From: Forficula auricularia | Taxonomy: Eukaryota > Arthropoda > Insecta > Dermaptera > Forficulidae | Direction: 5' to 3' | NCBI GenBank assembly: GCA_024734495.1 | Contig: JALMQS010000075.1 | Location: 9,792,757-9,856,756, forward strand | Length of the DNA stretch: 64,000 bases | Shown: positions 28,501-34,812 of the stretch, one piece after another | How the letters are laid out: each line of letters opens with the position of its first letter | Position numbering within the stretch: the stretch's first letter is position 1 | The notes under the pieces: generated by a model | What the model saw: the letters and a program-made list of their open reading frames with translations, nothing else | The model's database searches: none | What the model was told of the DNA's origin: nothing | Made by a program: the position numbers and the translations under genes

Positions 28501-31311
28501 ATATTTAAAGAGTAAATTGAAAGGTTCTTTTTGCCAAAAGGAGCATAATTTTTATATAGAAATTTCTTGAGGGAAAATTTGTGAGGTTAATATATGAGCC
28601 CACAAAGTAGTTAGTGCTCGATATTTAAAGAAAATATCTGGCCACCGAGCGATGCTCGGTAACTTTTTGCTTCAGTTAAAAGCTATATATTAATCCCCCC
28701 GTACCCCTCCACCACTGCATCCCTCGCCCACGCCTCCTCACCCAGTTTTTGCATTTCAAGCTTTGTAGTGGCCCACAGATTATGTGTATATATGTATAGG
28801 TATATAAATAAATACTTTTTATTAAATAACAATTTTTGAGTTCATCAATTAAATTGCCAAATTCTAATATAGAAAAAATACGTTTGTGGGATTTAAAACT
28901 CGATTTTTAATCAATTAAATTGTCTAACTTTTAATATATATAATAATATTTGTATCTATTAGTAGAATTTAAAATTAAAAAACCAATTAATAATTAAAAG
29001 GAAATTGAATAAAAATGTAATTATACATTTTTATCCAGACAACCACTTGTGAATAATTATTTCAATTAACAAAAAACCCATCAAAAACAACTGAGCTGAA
29101 GATGAGACCGTGACAGATCGAATCGCCAATACAAAACCCTCCTAACCCGAGAATTTCATCCAAATCGTTAGAGCCGTTTTCGAGAACCCGATTGGATATA
29201 TTTATATATAAGATTTGCTCTTTTAATATAATAAGATAAGATAAGATAAGATATACAAAAATTGCTCGTTTAATATAATAAGATAAGATAACAAATGTAA
29301 TTATATATACTTTATTGAAAGACACATTATAGTCTTGTTCCTTATTATTACTTATTTATTACAGAATGATGATGGCTTGTTGAGCGAGCTGAAACTGTTT
29401 CTCATTTGATTGAAATAAATAAAAAAGAAAAAATATTTATTATTATACGAGCTCGTACCCCGAAATATATATAGAATTATGCTAATAAGCATCTTGTTTT
29501 TTATTTTTGTGAAACCTACCTAGAATTTTTTAAAATTTTCTTTACTTTATTAGTGTGACAAGTTTATAATTGACAAATATCTACTTTATCCGCAGAATTC
29601 CGAGCCGTTATTAAGAGAATATTAAATTTGGAGAGAACCCAATATTCTAAAACCTAAACTACCATCGTCTGTCAGATGTTCATTCTGTCCCAGAAAAAAA
29701 GATCGAAAATCCGGAATTTCATGTAAAAAGTGTTCATATGTTAAAAACATCAAACCAAAGTTTGCCCTGAGTGCTCAAAGTGACTCAAAATTAGTAACAT
29801 TCATTTATTTAGAGCTCAAGTTTGTCACGGGATATGTTTTTAGTATATAATAAAAGTTAAAAGTTTTTTTATGACTTTTTTATTGGGGTACACCTGTACT
29901 CTGTACTGCAGTAAAATAAAATATTTTTTGATGAGTAGTGTTCCAGGGTTAAATATTGAGGATCACTAATTACCTTCATAAATTAATCTCACAAATTTTC
30001 TACAAACTAATCCTAATCCATTAAGGTAGTTGTTTCGCGACAATACTAGCAAAAAGTTAATGCTAGAGTATATAGTACAGACAATAAGGATTCATAAACC
30101 CAAAACTTTTTACTGTTTATGTACCACTAACTTACTAGCCAATCCCGTGATCGTTTGACAAATCTGTCACCATTGTAAGAGATTGAATATTTTTATATTA
30201 AAATAACAGATGAAATACATTTTAAAAGTTAAAAAATTTCTATAAAAATCGTTTTGTTATTTTTTAACAAATGTAATCAACGCCTACGTTACACCTTATA
30301 AAAATTATAATTTTGAAAAAATCTAGCGCATGTGCGCTTTATACATCTTTCGCTGGTTAAATAAATGCGCTGTTGCCAAATTGTTTTTAGTGTAAATTTT
30401 TCATTATTATCTCAGAAACTGTGTTGTAACTATGAATCAAAATTGTCATCAAATATGTATTGGTTATTGTTTAATGTTGGTTTAGTTTTTTATAAAAATG
30501 GTAAGAAGAGTTTCTTAATTATATAATTAAATATGTATGTAAATTTTCCGATATCCCGTATAGTGCAATGTCTATGTCTGAAAAACTCTATCTTTAGAAT
30601 TTAATATCCGGAACTATATTGTTCATAAATTTCGTTTTGCCACCAATCGATACAGAAGTATTTAAATAATAATCTGTCAAAATTTCAAAAAAATCCTAAG
30701 AAAACGCATTTGGAAGAACAACTACCTTAAAGTACATCTACATAATTTTTGTAAAATTAAATGAGACAATAAGAGTGTGTCTTTTGATGGGAAAATAAAT
30801 TTTAGAGACTAAAGTTTCGAGGACTTTGCCATCTTTATCAGTCTATTACAATTGATTAACAAGAATTGAATTGAAGTGAGTTTTCCATGTGCTCTGAAGA
30901 AAATAGTCTTTTTAAAAATAAATAAAAAATTTATTTTTCCACCAGAAAACACACTCTTTTATTGTCTCATTGAATTTATAAAAAAAAAAAACTTTTTAAT
31001 TAATTTAAAGAGTAATTTGTTCAAACATTTTTTTTAGCTTACCTGCATACAGTGTATCGCTAAACCTGGTCCCGTATATAATTTCTTATGGCATATGTGA
31101 CATTTAAAATGTTTAGCTTTTTGATGTTGAATTAAAATTTTTTCATCATCAAATTCACGATTGCAGTACCTGTTTTTTTTTTTCATTAAGTAATTTCAAA
31201 TTTCATTTATTTAAACTCGAATCAATTTATAAAAATGTTAAAAAGTAGAAAAAAAAATGAAAATATTTACCAGCACCAAGGTTTCGATAACTTCTTCTTT
31301 TTTCGACCCAT
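4412..31311 (-). CDS. BuGZ: BuGZ/ZNF207-family spindle protein (10 exons)
   Basis: Coding exons in transcript order: 31271-31311, 31043-31169, 28327-28465, 24600-24825, 22931-23036, 22738-22844, 18557-18689, 16835-16927, 8999-9269, 4412-4521. All junctions are GT/AG and keep one frame of 1,353 nt (450 residues). The start [16 protein letters not shown] is typical of the family. Two C2H2 fingers follow: C13, C16, H29, H34 and C37, C40, H53, H58. The segment IYGMEGIP and a GLEBS-like motif ([10 protein letters not shown], about residues 286-295) are also diagnostic. The C-terminal half is low-complexity Pro/Met/Gly/Ala. In animals BuGZ binds Bub3, stabilises it and promotes its kinetochore loading, binds microtubules through the finger region, and forms condensates through its hydrophobic low-complexity part. 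The introns (up to 7.6 kb) are packed with repeats. Identity is firm; exon ends are hand-called. Confidence 0.93.
4625..5123. mobile_element. Fold-back MITE with TA target duplication
   Basis: The ends read GAGTGCTCCTTATTTTGG and, inverted, GGGTGCTCCTTATTTTGG, each flanked by TA (4623-4624 and 5124-5125). Pairing extends far inside: for example ttataatagcagccatccct at about 4860 mirrors agggatagctactattataa near 5005. The 499-bp element is nearly all inverted repeat and has no ORF. TA flanks suggest Tc1/mariner-related mobilisation. It lies in BuGZ intron 9. Confidence 0.75.
5235..5755. mobile_element. Fold-back element, about 250-bp arms
   Basis: A long palindrome centred near 5495. The left arm starts AAATTCTTGTTTTTATTCG and the right arm ends with its complement, with possible TA duplications outside. 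Internal landmarks such as ctgtcaaactttgacaactg mirror across the centre. No coding capacity. It lies in BuGZ intron 9, so the pre-mRNA can fold into a long hairpin. Confidence 0.7.
5756..7955. repeat. Unclassified repeat-rich intron DNA
   Basis: BuGZ intron 9. About 6400-7050 reads like the 3' end of an unclassified dispersed repeat: low-complexity tracts, a run of C near 6740-6754, and an ending cacggaactgttgatgct followed by cttatatagatta. The rest is plain AT-rich DNA with no coding region seen. Confidence 0.45.
7957..8801. mobile_element. Inverted-repeat element (AGAGATSGTGAYTTATTT ends)
   Basis: The left end AGAGATGTGATTTATTTG and the inverted right end AGAGATCGTGACTTATTT both continue with AAATAC and a series of aaatac/gtattt words. 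I see no clear target duplication, so the exact limits and class are uncertain. hAT-like MITEs with CAGAGAT ends are one possibility. Confidence 0.5.
8999..9269 (-). CDS. BuGZ: BuGZ exon 9 (GC-rich, Ala/Pro/Met)
   Basis: In frame from the TGTAG acceptor to donor GTAAGT. Encodes [17 protein letters not shown], then Pro/Ala/Met-rich low complexity. It is strikingly GC-rich against its surroundings, with many GCN and CCN codons. The ORFs on the opposite strand here are shadows of this composition. Confidence 0.9.
9377..9892. repeat. Inverted repeat with hammerhead-like core
   Basis: Arms 9377-9509 and 9756-9892 match with few differences; shared words include aagaggtatttttattttgg. The spacer side of the left arm holds, on the minus strand, CTGATGA, hairpin GGCA/TGCC, then GAAAT, a hammerhead-like arrangement. 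Read as a pair of inverted Penelope-type terminal repeats. Lies in BuGZ intron 8. Confidence 0.6.
9905..10576. repeat. Composite inverted repeat
   Basis: Outer arms start gggtcacccatatctttttg and end with the complement at 10552-10576, both continuing with matching blocks (ttggcgctct, ggatttcagtatcatgga). A second palindrome lies inside (10218-10250 with 10266-10303; landmark gacgtattccgcagcat). A reverse-transcriptase remnant sits between the outer and inner arms. Confidence 0.65.
10038..10100 (+). pseudogene. Reverse-transcriptase remnant with YADD box
   Basis: Twenty codons read [20 protein letters not shown] and then stop. CYADDTV matches the catalytic YXDD box of LINE-type reverse transcriptases. 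Nothing else of the domain is visible, so this is a captured shard rather than a gene. Confidence 0.6.
10683..10963. repeat. Inverted repeat enclosing a hammerhead-like core
   Basis: Arms 10683-10720 and 10925-10963 share gagaatacaattctctttta in opposite orientation. The spacer carries the hammerhead-like motif at 10816-10862. This fits a Penelope-type inverted terminal repeat pair. Confidence 0.6.
10816..10862 (+). ncRNA. Hammerhead-ribozyme-like motif
   Basis: Core CTGAAGA, hairpin GACAT/ATGTT (one G-U pair), then GAAAC and GTT. The outer stem is AGG with CCT, extended by CC/GG across a bulged A. One extra base (T) separates the core from the hairpin compared with the textbook motif. Predicted from sequence only. 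Confidence 0.5.
11279..11500. repeat. Inverted repeat of the 'gagactatagttycgag' family
   Basis: Arms at about 11312-11388 and 11412-11490 share gagactatag, aaatttataattcca and attgtctcctt words. The minus strand carries CTGATGA and hairpin GAGGGC/GCCCTC, followed here by GGAAC rather than GAAAC. The left flank gccgagagtagcagaatttt recurs at 57498 and, in shortened form, at 49118. Confidence 0.6.
12122..12166 (+). ncRNA. Type I hammerhead ribozyme (predicted)
   Basis: In order: GAGCCG (stem I, 5'), CTGATGA (core, 12128-12134), a short hairpin closed by TCG/CGA, GAAAC (12153-12157), GTC (12158-12160, expected cleavage after C), then CGGCTC, perfectly complementary to the first six bases. GAAACGTC leaves a loop-less ACGT stem III, the form described for hammerheads of Penelope-like elements, which act as dimers. 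Two bases (AG) lie between core and hairpin where the textbook form has none. Confidence 0.7.
12217..12338. repeat. Short perfect inverted repeat
   Basis: The arm at 12217-12252 (aaaagggcaaatcgacattt) recurs inverted at 12305-12338. It lies about 50 bp after the hammerhead and is probably part of the same terminal-repeat structure. Confidence 0.6.
12375..12565 (+). repeat. Repeat family R1, 3' end only
   Basis: Contains the R1 3' signature (aaacccatcaaaaacaa, gaagatgagaccgtgacaga, gagccgttttc) and ends in a tagatagata tract. Fuller copies are at 21452-22510 and 28640-29290. A pogo-like element is inserted at its tail. Confidence 0.65.
12568..14409. mobile_element. pogo/Tigger-like non-autonomous DNA transposon
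   Basis: Left end CAGTGGAAATCATTTAACGC and inverted right end CAGTGAAAATCGCTTAACAC, each flanked by TA. CAGTG ends with a 'cttaacacga' block and TA duplications are typical of pogo-like elements. At 1.84 kb it could have held a transposase, but no DDE or CENP-B-like domain is visible in any frame. The short ORFs at 12927-13308 are unrecognised. Confidence 0.6.
14410..15010. other. Intron DNA with remnants only
   Basis: AT-rich BuGZ intron 8 DNA. A C run at 14810-14821 and a block near 14915 (actattttcaaaaaaaaaga) also found at 41822 are the only landmarks. No gene seen. Confidence 0.5.
15012..15375. mobile_element. Fold-back with two head-to-head hammerhead-like motifs
   Basis: Arms 15012-15183 and 15198-15375 are almost exact inverse copies (ataaggacaatagcttatgc, caaacacatctaggcacaga and others). 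Each arm carries one hammerhead-like motif: plus strand at 15276-15312, minus strand at 15070-15106. Consistent with inverted Penelope-type terminal repeats with nothing left between them. Confidence 0.75.
15276..15312 (+). ncRNA. Hammerhead-ribozyme-like motif
   Basis: GCC, core CTGAGGA, one extra A, perfect hairpin GTCAAC-aaa-GTTGAC, GAAAC, GTT, GGC. The outer GCC/GGC gives a short stem I. The mirror copy on the minus strand (15070-15106) has ATGAGGA in place of CTGAGGA, so its first core base is lost. Confidence 0.6.
15420..15470 (+). ncRNA. Degenerate hammerhead-like core
   Basis: CTGATGA (15427-15433) is followed after 17 bases by GAAACGTTA. No convincing outer stem is seen, and the inner hairpin has only GC/GC pairing. 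Probably a decayed member of the same group. Confidence 0.3.
15803..16475. repeat. Repeat family R2, copy 1
   Basis: Starts ttactttaccatacagg and ends tgtatggtaaagtcaagtgg, giving a short terminal inverted repeat around ACTTTACCATACA. Closely related copies are at 23325-24025 and, inverted and split, at 40985-42205. No coding capacity. Likely a non-autonomous DNA element, but I cannot assign a superfamily. Confidence 0.65.
16835..16927 (-). CDS. BuGZ: BuGZ exon 8 (end of GLEBS-like motif)
   Basis: Begins [13 protein letters not shown], which finishes the GLEBS-like motif, then a Ser/Thr-rich stretch. The paired glutamates are the residues known to matter for Bub3 binding in homologues. Acceptor TTTAG, donor GTAAGT. 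Confidence 0.9.
16970..17175 (-). repeat. Penelope-type terminal-repeat fragment with hammerhead-like core
   Basis: On the minus strand about 17090-17135 reads AAACC, CTGAGAA, a spacer with CTCC, GAAAC, GTT, GGTTT. The outer AACC/GGTT can pair. The core second G is lost (CTGAGAA). The flank (ggaaaggcagcccaagga) matches the family at 26572-26930. Confidence 0.5.
17215..18490. repeat. Composite fold-back repeat
   Basis: Two overlapping palindromes: 17256-17440 pairs with 17555-17730 (tttcctgtatttgattc, acctgcattcgatt), and 17460-17535 pairs with 17895-17985 (agactccaatagcctcaacc). Recurring words atatatatatcgcgat and gcgatcaaaaacaattctc link it to 10310-10400. The right flank 18400-18490 is the inverse of 1790-1900. 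Lies in BuGZ intron 7. Confidence 0.6.
18557..18689 (-). CDS. BuGZ: BuGZ exon 7 (first half of GLEBS-like motif)
   Basis: Ser/Thr-rich run followed by [14 protein letters not shown], the start of the Bub3-binding GLEBS-like motif. The motif is completed by EE at the start of exon 8. Acceptor TTTAG, donor GTACGT. Confidence 0.9.
18750..19031. other. No feature seen
   Basis: Intron DNA between BuGZ exon 7 and the mariner remnant. No repeat partner was found within the window. Confidence 0.4.
19032..19724 (-). mobile_element. Internally deleted mariner element with 61-bp inverted ends
   Basis: Both ends start CGAGGATAAGTCAAAAATTA and match for 61 bp (19032-19092, 19664-19724) with TA at each side. 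Full mariners are about 1.3 kb, so roughly half is missing. The perfect ends and intact TA duplication indicate a recent copy. Lies in BuGZ intron 6. Confidence 0.92.
19108..19503 (-). pseudogene. Mariner transposase, internal deletion
   Basis: An open frame joins the N-terminal helix-turn-helix part ([35 protein letters not shown]) directly to the C-terminal part ([20 protein letters not shown], then a tail ending GGDYIEK). The two upstream catalytic aspartates of the D,D34D triad are deleted; the third, in the YSPDLAPSD block, remains. The true N-terminus is not readable as an ATG start in this frame. It cannot be an active transposase but keeps its DNA-binding half. Confidence 0.88.
19790..20245 (+). 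pseudogene. LINE ORF2 C-terminal fragment
   Basis: [17 protein letters not shown] matches the C-terminal region of the LINE at 61531-61959, and the preceding [11 protein letters not shown] corresponds to its RICGEG region. After about 19990 the frame is broken and only fragments remain. The orientation is opposite to the host gene. Confidence 0.65.
20255..21180. repeat. Penelope-type inverted terminal repeat pair
   Basis: Arms at about 20285-20400 and 21060-21175 share tttttagtgaaatcatacat, aataattataattatttatt, caaataatacaatacaacta and acgacgtttcgatcgact in opposite orientation. The outer ends of the arms match the flanks of the SINE at 25112-25483. The spacer (20400-21060) has no recognisable gene. 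Confidence 0.6.
21452..22510 (+). repeat. Repeat family R1, near-complete copy
   Basis: Starts with tggccaccgagcgatgg and taactttttgcttcagttaa, includes tttttgcatttcaagcc, and ends with the gaagatgagaccgtgacaga block, gagccgttttt and a (GATAA)n tail. A second copy is at 28640-29290, a minus-strand copy at about 34090-34615, and a 3' end at 12375. A tandem-repeat tail suggests a non-LTR-like or SINE-like element; class undetermined. An internal insertion-like segment (about 21690-21960) is absent from the other copies. Confidence 0.6.
22738..22844 (-). CDS. BuGZ: BuGZ exon 6
   Basis: Thr/Ser/Pro-rich segment ending PVKPTFPAY, in frame with exon 7. Acceptor TTAAG, donor GTAAAT. The Pro-x-Phe-Pro-Ala-Tyr ending is typical of this part of the family. 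Confidence 0.88.
22895..22918. repeat. Poly(A) tract
   Basis: An A homopolymer just downstream (in gene sense, upstream) of BuGZ exon 5 within the 86-bp intron; on the transcript it is the poly-U tract near the exon 6 acceptor. Confidence 0.8.
22931..23036 (-). CDS. BuGZ: BuGZ exon 5
   Basis: Met/Asn/Gln-rich segment ([14 protein letters not shown]) in frame with both neighbours. Acceptor TTTAG, donor GTAAGT. Only 86 bp of intron separates it from exon 6. Confidence 0.88.
23088..23113. repeat. (AG)n microsatellite
   Basis: About twelve AG units. On the BuGZ transcript this is a CU repeat within intron 4, 50 bp upstream of exon 5. Confidence 0.9.
23325..24025. repeat. Repeat family R2, copy 2
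   Basis: Starts ttactttaccatacagggta and ends gatgtatggtaaagtctagt. The interior follows copy 1 closely (ccatggcatttcg, gtggacgagctagctcaaaa, cacacgtagttttggt). G-rich tracts in the right half differ in length between copies. Confidence 0.65.
24314..24490. repeat. Palindrome, about 80-bp arms
   Basis: Arms share gcgacatayc, taaatgcttattaccactaa and accatctac blocks and meet near 24400. The loop side reads ctgacagg/cctgtcat. No ORF. Lies 110 bp from BuGZ exon 4. Confidence 0.7.
24600..24825 (-). CDS. BuGZ: BuGZ exon 4 (Met/Pro-rich)
   Basis: Begins in the phase left by exon 3 and encodes an acidic/basic segment ([14 protein letters not shown]), a possible short nuclear localisation signal, then a Met/Pro/His-rich low-complexity run. 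Acceptor TTTAG, donor GTAAAC. Confidence 0.9.
25112..25483 (-). mobile_element. tRNA-derived SINE, full-length copy
   Basis: Read on the minus strand, the head has an A box TGGTGTAATGG (25462-25472) and a B box GGTTCGATTCC (25418-25428), in tRNA-like spacing. A body of about 280 bp follows and ends at an A-rich and AAT-repeat tail near 25112-25130. The 7-bp sequences where acceptor arms should be do not pair, so it is not a tRNA gene. A second copy lacking part of the head is at 47049-47290. The 3' end resembles the LINE end at 63815-63880. It sits in BuGZ intron 3. Confidence 0.82.
25817..26136. mobile_element. hAT-like MITE (CAGTGATTCTCAACC ends)
   Basis: Ends CAGTGATTCTCAACC and GGTTGAGAATCACTG are perfect inverse copies, flanked by an exact 8-bp duplication CTCTAAGC (25809-25816, 26137-26144). 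Subterminal agtgtgccg blocks occur at both ends, as in many hAT elements. 320 bp, non-coding. Confidence 0.9.
26197..26316. repeat. Near-perfect palindrome of AT-rich sequence
   Basis: taaacatacacacatatata and its complement flank a (TATA)-rich core. The outer sequence (agaggttgtcctctgcttga) is the same as at 49145 and 49505, so this is a second copy of that terminal repeat. Lies in BuGZ intron 3. Confidence 0.75.
26572..26930. repeat. Penelope-type inverted pair with hammerhead-like core
   Basis: attgaatgtaatggaaggca at 26572 is mirrored at about 26860-26877. Between them, on the minus strand near 26670-26715, is CTGAAGA, a hairpin with GGAG/CTCC, then GAAATGTC. A related half is at 16970-17175. 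Confidence 0.6.
27130..27900. repeat. Composite of direct and inverted repeats
   Basis: A 130-bp block at about 27132-27280 recurs in direct orientation at 27562-27694 (caacggaatttttaacaaat, ttctagtatatttatacaaa). The following block, about 27310-27475, recurs inverted at 27698-27870 (aagagagcgaaaaaagatat, ggttcttataaaacggtagt). The unit resembles 17880-17960 in layout. Lies in BuGZ intron 3. Confidence 0.65.
28327..28465 (-). CDS. BuGZ: BuGZ exon 3
   Basis: Completes the second finger (H58) and encodes the conserved block ending [16 protein letters not shown], then a basic, Gln-rich stretch. Acceptor TTTAG, donor GTAAGT. Confidence 0.93.
28510..29310 (+). repeat. Repeat family R1, copy 2
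   Basis: Matches 21452-22510 over nearly its whole length, including the gaagatgagaccgtgacaga block and a longer (GATAA)n tail at about 29231-29290. It lacks the extra 21690-21960 segment. Lies in BuGZ intron 2. Confidence 0.65.
29311..30020. other. Intron DNA, no gene seen
   Basis: AT-rich BuGZ intron 2. A short block at 29510-29560 (gtgaaacctacctagaattt, then ttctttactttatta) matches the outer end of the Penelope-type repeat at 41880-41960. Confidence 0.45.
30021..30730. mobile_element. TTAA-flanked MITE, copy 1
   Basis: Begins TTAA-GGTAGTTGTTTCGCG and ends CAACTACC-TTAA. A closely similar inverted copy is at 48147-48845 and a diverged, shorter one at 54532-55029. The TTAA target is demonstrated at the second copy. 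TTAA duplication is the hallmark of piggyBac-type transposases. No transposase is encoded. Lies in BuGZ intron 2. Confidence 0.8.
30764..30970. repeat. Inverted repeat of the 'gagactatag' family
   Basis: Ends gacaataagagtgtgtcttt and its inverse at about 30945-30967. The minus strand holds CTGATAA, a GAtGGC-type hairpin and CGAAAC, a decayed hammerhead-like core. Confidence 0.55.
31043..31169 (-). CDS. BuGZ: BuGZ exon 2 (zinc fingers)
   Basis: Carries most of both C2H2 fingers, including C16, H29, H34, C37, C40 and H53, joined by the linker FK. Acceptor CAG, donor GTAAGC. This finger block is the microtubule-targeting region in studied homologues and the most conserved part of the protein. 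Confidence 0.94.
31271..31311 (-). CDS. BuGZ: BuGZ exon 1 (start codon)
   Basis: Forty-one coding bases from the ATG at 31309-31311, giving the basic N-terminus MGRKKKK and the first zinc ligand C13. The donor is GTAAAT. The next intron is only 101 bp. Confidence 0.92.
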
Positions 31312-31680
31312 ATTTCTTTCCTAAATATATAGATAAATGATTCTAAAATAAATGGAACTGTAAAACAAAATGGCTGAAGGTTTAATCGTCAACTTTGTTG
31401 TATATATATATGTCAAAGATTAACATAAAAAAGATAGTGAATTTTGACAAAAATTTTAAAATATATTTTTCTTTGTAAACTTCATATTTATAAAATAACT
31501 AGTGTTTTTATAATATGTATAATCAATTTTATAATCAATATATATAAAAGTAAAAAAATAATTCTTGAATAAATAATAAACTAGTCAAAAGTAAGAAGCG
31601 TGCGATTTTTGAATATCCAAAGGGTGCTTCCAAGGCGCGCTTCACTCTTTTGATGAATAGTCATATACTACTAGGTCGAA
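31312..31680 (-). promoter_or_regulatory. BuGZ upstream region
   Basis: AT-rich sequence directly before the BuGZ start codon, between it and the LINE remnant. It must contain the 5' UTR and promoter if the gene is intact, but I see no TATA box or initiator that I can defend. Confidence 0.3.
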
Positions 31681-31689
31681 TACTATAGG

Positions 31690-32891
31690 AAAGAATAGAA
31701 AAGGAATGGAACGACATTGAAGAGCAGAGCGGCTTTAGAGCTGGAAGATCATGCACGGATAACATATTCTGTCTACGAAACCTCATTGAAAAACGACATG
31801 CAAGAAACCTAGAAACCCACCTCATTTTTGTTGATCTACAGAAAGCCTACGATAGTGTTCCAAGACAAAATATGATAAAAGTACTGGAGACAACAACAAT
31901 CAATAGGCGCTATATCGACGCGGTTAAACATCTATATATAAAAAATAGATCAGCAGTTAAAATAAAGAATGAGATATCAGATGAGTTTCAAACAAATAAA
32001 GGTCTACTGCAAGGATGTTGTCTGTCTCCTACTCTATTTCGAATATATGTCTCATATGCCCTGCAAGAATGGACAAAAAAATGTGGATCAATGGGACTAC
32101 AAATTGACGAGTCGTACCTCTACACATTATTATTTGCGGATGACCAAGTTGTTATTGCAGCAGATATAGATGACGTAAGATACATGACCCGTAAACTGGA
32201 AGAGGAATATAATAGATGGGGACTGGAAATAAACTTTAAAAAAACAGAATACCTGACGGTCGGGACAGAGGGGGAAAATCTGGATATCAATGGAAAAGTG
32301 ATAAAAAACTGTAAGGAATTTAGATATTTGGGATCTGTCTTTAGCGAGGAGCCAAACTGTGAGAGGGATATTAAAAATAAAATCTGTCAAGGTCGAAGAG
32401 CTATTGGGCAACTGAATGGGGTCTGGTGGAGCAAAGGGATCAAACAGGACACAAAAAAATATATATATCGGTCCATAGTGGAAGGCATAGCCCTATACAA
32501 TTCAGAAACATGGGACATGAATAAGAAAAACGAAAAAAAATTACAAGCGCTCGAAATGGATGCGATGAGAAGGAGTTGCAGAGTGTCGAGATTGGAGCAT
32601 ATCCCAAATACAACTATAAGGGACAAAATGAAAATGGAAAACGACATAATAGATAGAATAGAAAGGAAGAGATTAATATGGTACGGACACCTCAAAAGAA
32701 TGCCGGAAGATAGGTGGCCTCATAAAATATGGACCTGGATGCCCACGGAAAGACGGAGGAGAAGAGGAAGACCGAGACGAACGTGGAAGCAGGGAGTAGA
32801 TGAGGCAATGACCAGTAGGCAACTACAAGAGCAAGACATCCTGGATAGAGAGAATTGGCGTGTTGGATGCGGAAAACGGCGCATGCTGTAG
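31690..32891 (+). pseudogene. LINE reverse transcriptase, 5'-truncated
   Basis: An open frame of about 400 codons starting just after a stop at 31687. It shows RT blocks SGFRAGRSCTDNIF, FVDLQKAYDSVPR, LLQGCCLSPTLF and the catalytic LLFADDQVV. Further on it has GHLKRMPEDRWPHKIW, then the RRRRGRPRRTW tail common to RTE-like LINEs of insects. The endonuclease and the first RT blocks are missing. The 3' end is a TTA-rich tail near 32902. Clade assignment is from recall, not alignment. Confidence 0.85.
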
Positions 32892-32920
32892 AACAAACCG
32901 CTTTATTATTATTATATATA

Positions 32921-33840
32921 CTAGGTGTACCGGAAAGTCATTACCGGTTTTTTCGATAAAAAAAACTACGTAATTTTTAAGAAAATGGAAAATTTATTTA
33001 TTCAAAGTATTGGCCATTTGATTCTATACATCTTGCCCATCTTTCTGGCAATTTATGGATGCCATCCCAAAAAAACTGTTTGTCCTTTGAGCAAAACCAT
33101 TCATCGAGCCATTTTCTAACTTCTTCGAAATTGGCGAAGTGCTGCTCTGCAAGCGCGTGTCCCATCGATGCGAAAAGTTGATAGTCGGACAGGGCAAGGT
33201 CTGGAGAGTACGGCGGGTGCGATAATATGTCCCACCCAAGTGCTTTCAACGCTTCCTTGACCGGTTTTGCTTTATGAGACGGCGCGTTATCGTGTTGTAA
33301 AATCACTTTACCGTGTCTTCGGGCCCATTCTGGAAATTTTTCAATCAATGCGTGGTTCAAATTGATCATTTGTTGTCGGTGTATTGTTTTTTCAATTGTT
33401 TTTGAGTTTGGGTTGGGTCTTCATCCAATAACTCCTGTAGTTTGGCATCTTCAAACTTTTTTGGTCTACCAGAACTTTCTTTATCTTGCACATCGAAATC
33501 ACCACTTTTGAATTTTCGAAACCACACCTCACATGTTTTTAAGGTTAAAGCATGCTCACCGTAAGTTTCTACCAGCAAACGATGACTTTCAGCGGCTTTT
33601 TCTTTTGATTAAATAAGAAAAGTAATGCGTGCCGCAAACGCACGTTTTCAGGCATGAAACTTGACATTTTCAAAGAGGTATAAATCTATGAAGGTGTTAC
33701 TTTCGCAAAATATAACATGTATAGCTTTGAAGCTAGATGTCAGTAGAATAAAATGCACATGTGTCAAATCATAACATTGCATACTTAAGCCTAGCGACAT
33801 CTGTTAGAAAAACCGGTAATGACTTTCCGGTACACCTGGT
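32921..33840 (-). mobile_element. Internally deleted mariner element 2
   Basis: Ends CTAGGTGTACCGGAAAGTCA and CCAGGTGTACCGGAAAGTCA (inverted), extending to ttaccggtttttt, with TA on both sides (32919-32920, 33841-33842). About 920 bp against 1.3 kb for a full element. It is inserted in the AT tail of the LINE. Confidence 0.9.
32998..33665 (-). pseudogene. Mariner transposase, frameshifted and deleted
   Basis: The N-terminal part reads MPENVRLRHALLFLF, then shifts frame into HRLLVETYGEHALTLKTCEV and WFRKFKSGDFDVQDKE. After QTQKQLKKQ the central catalytic region is missing. The frame resumes with a block holding ILQHDNAPSHKAKPVKEALK (the HDNA-type second aspartate) and [16 protein letters not shown] (third aspartate). 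Two frames plus a deletion make it inactive. It differs from the mariner at 19032. Confidence 0.88.
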
Positions 33841-34089
33841 ATATCTATACATTTTATGAATCGAACTCGACGGATATCTTACTTACTATGTTTGGCGGGT
33901 AATGAAGATAACATCGCGTAAGCTCGCTTATATAGTTTGTTTAGCACCGACTTCAAAAAGTGATTTCATGTTATTTTGAAAATGGCTCTAATGATTTTGA
34001 TGAAACAAACTCTATTAACAAATTTTGAGGATGAGAAAACGATCTGGCTATGTCTGGGCCTCGACAAAATTCATCTTAATTGACTTTTT

Positions 34090-34615
34090 CTTATATTGAC
34101 AGATGAAAATAGAAAATAAAAAAGTTTGTTTATATTTTTTCAATCATCTTTTATTATTAATTGGTTTTTTAATTTTTAAATCCGACAAAGATTTTATACC
34201 AAATAAAATTATTTATTAAAAGTAAGCAATTTAATTGATTAGAAAACGAGTTTTAAATCCCACAAACAGTTCATAAGAAATAATATTATATATTAGAATT
34301 TGCCAATTTAATTAATTATAAAACTCGATAAATTGTTATTTAATTAAAAAAAAAATAATTATAGGGAATTTATTTATATAGCTAAGTATTTACCTACACA
34401 TAATCTGTGGGCCACTAGAAGGCTAAAAATTCAAAAACTGGATGGCGGGGGTGGGGATGGGGCGAAGTGCGAGGTTTCGGGGAGGGGGGGGGTTCCAGGG
34501 TGCGTGTACTATATATATTTGTATTTTTATCAGAATTTTAAATTAAAAATAATATTAATATATAGCTTTTGTTAACTGAAGCAAAAAGTTACCGAGCATC
34601 CCTTTTGGTGGGTCC
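34090..34615 (-). repeat. Repeat family R1, minus-strand copy
   Basis: Inverse matches to R1: aaaactcgataaattgttat, ccacagattatgtg (as its complement) and aactgaagcaaaaagttacc near 34575. The G-rich tract at 34440-34495 corresponds to the C-rich tract of the other copies. The 3' end is not preserved. Confidence 0.5.
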
Positions 34616-34812
34616 AAGTACTATATATGTTATAAATGGAAGAAATCAAAGAAGAGATTAAACGTTGATTATCTTTTTATTAAAATAATATAGTACAAAA
34701 AATATTTATCCTTACATAAAATATAACAACATTATATAAAATGGCAAGTATAATGGGACCAGAATAGAAAGATGAATAAAGTTTTTTTAATTTTCAAAGA
34801 GTTAGGTGTCGG

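Noticed and set aside
29231..29290. GATAA tandem units as a CRISPR-like or satellite array
   Set aside because: Five-base units at the end of repeat family R1 are a simple tail; there are no spacers and the genome is eukaryotic.
32130..32695. Minus-strand ORFs across the LINE
   Set aside because: They lie opposite the reverse transcriptase frame and have no motif of their own.
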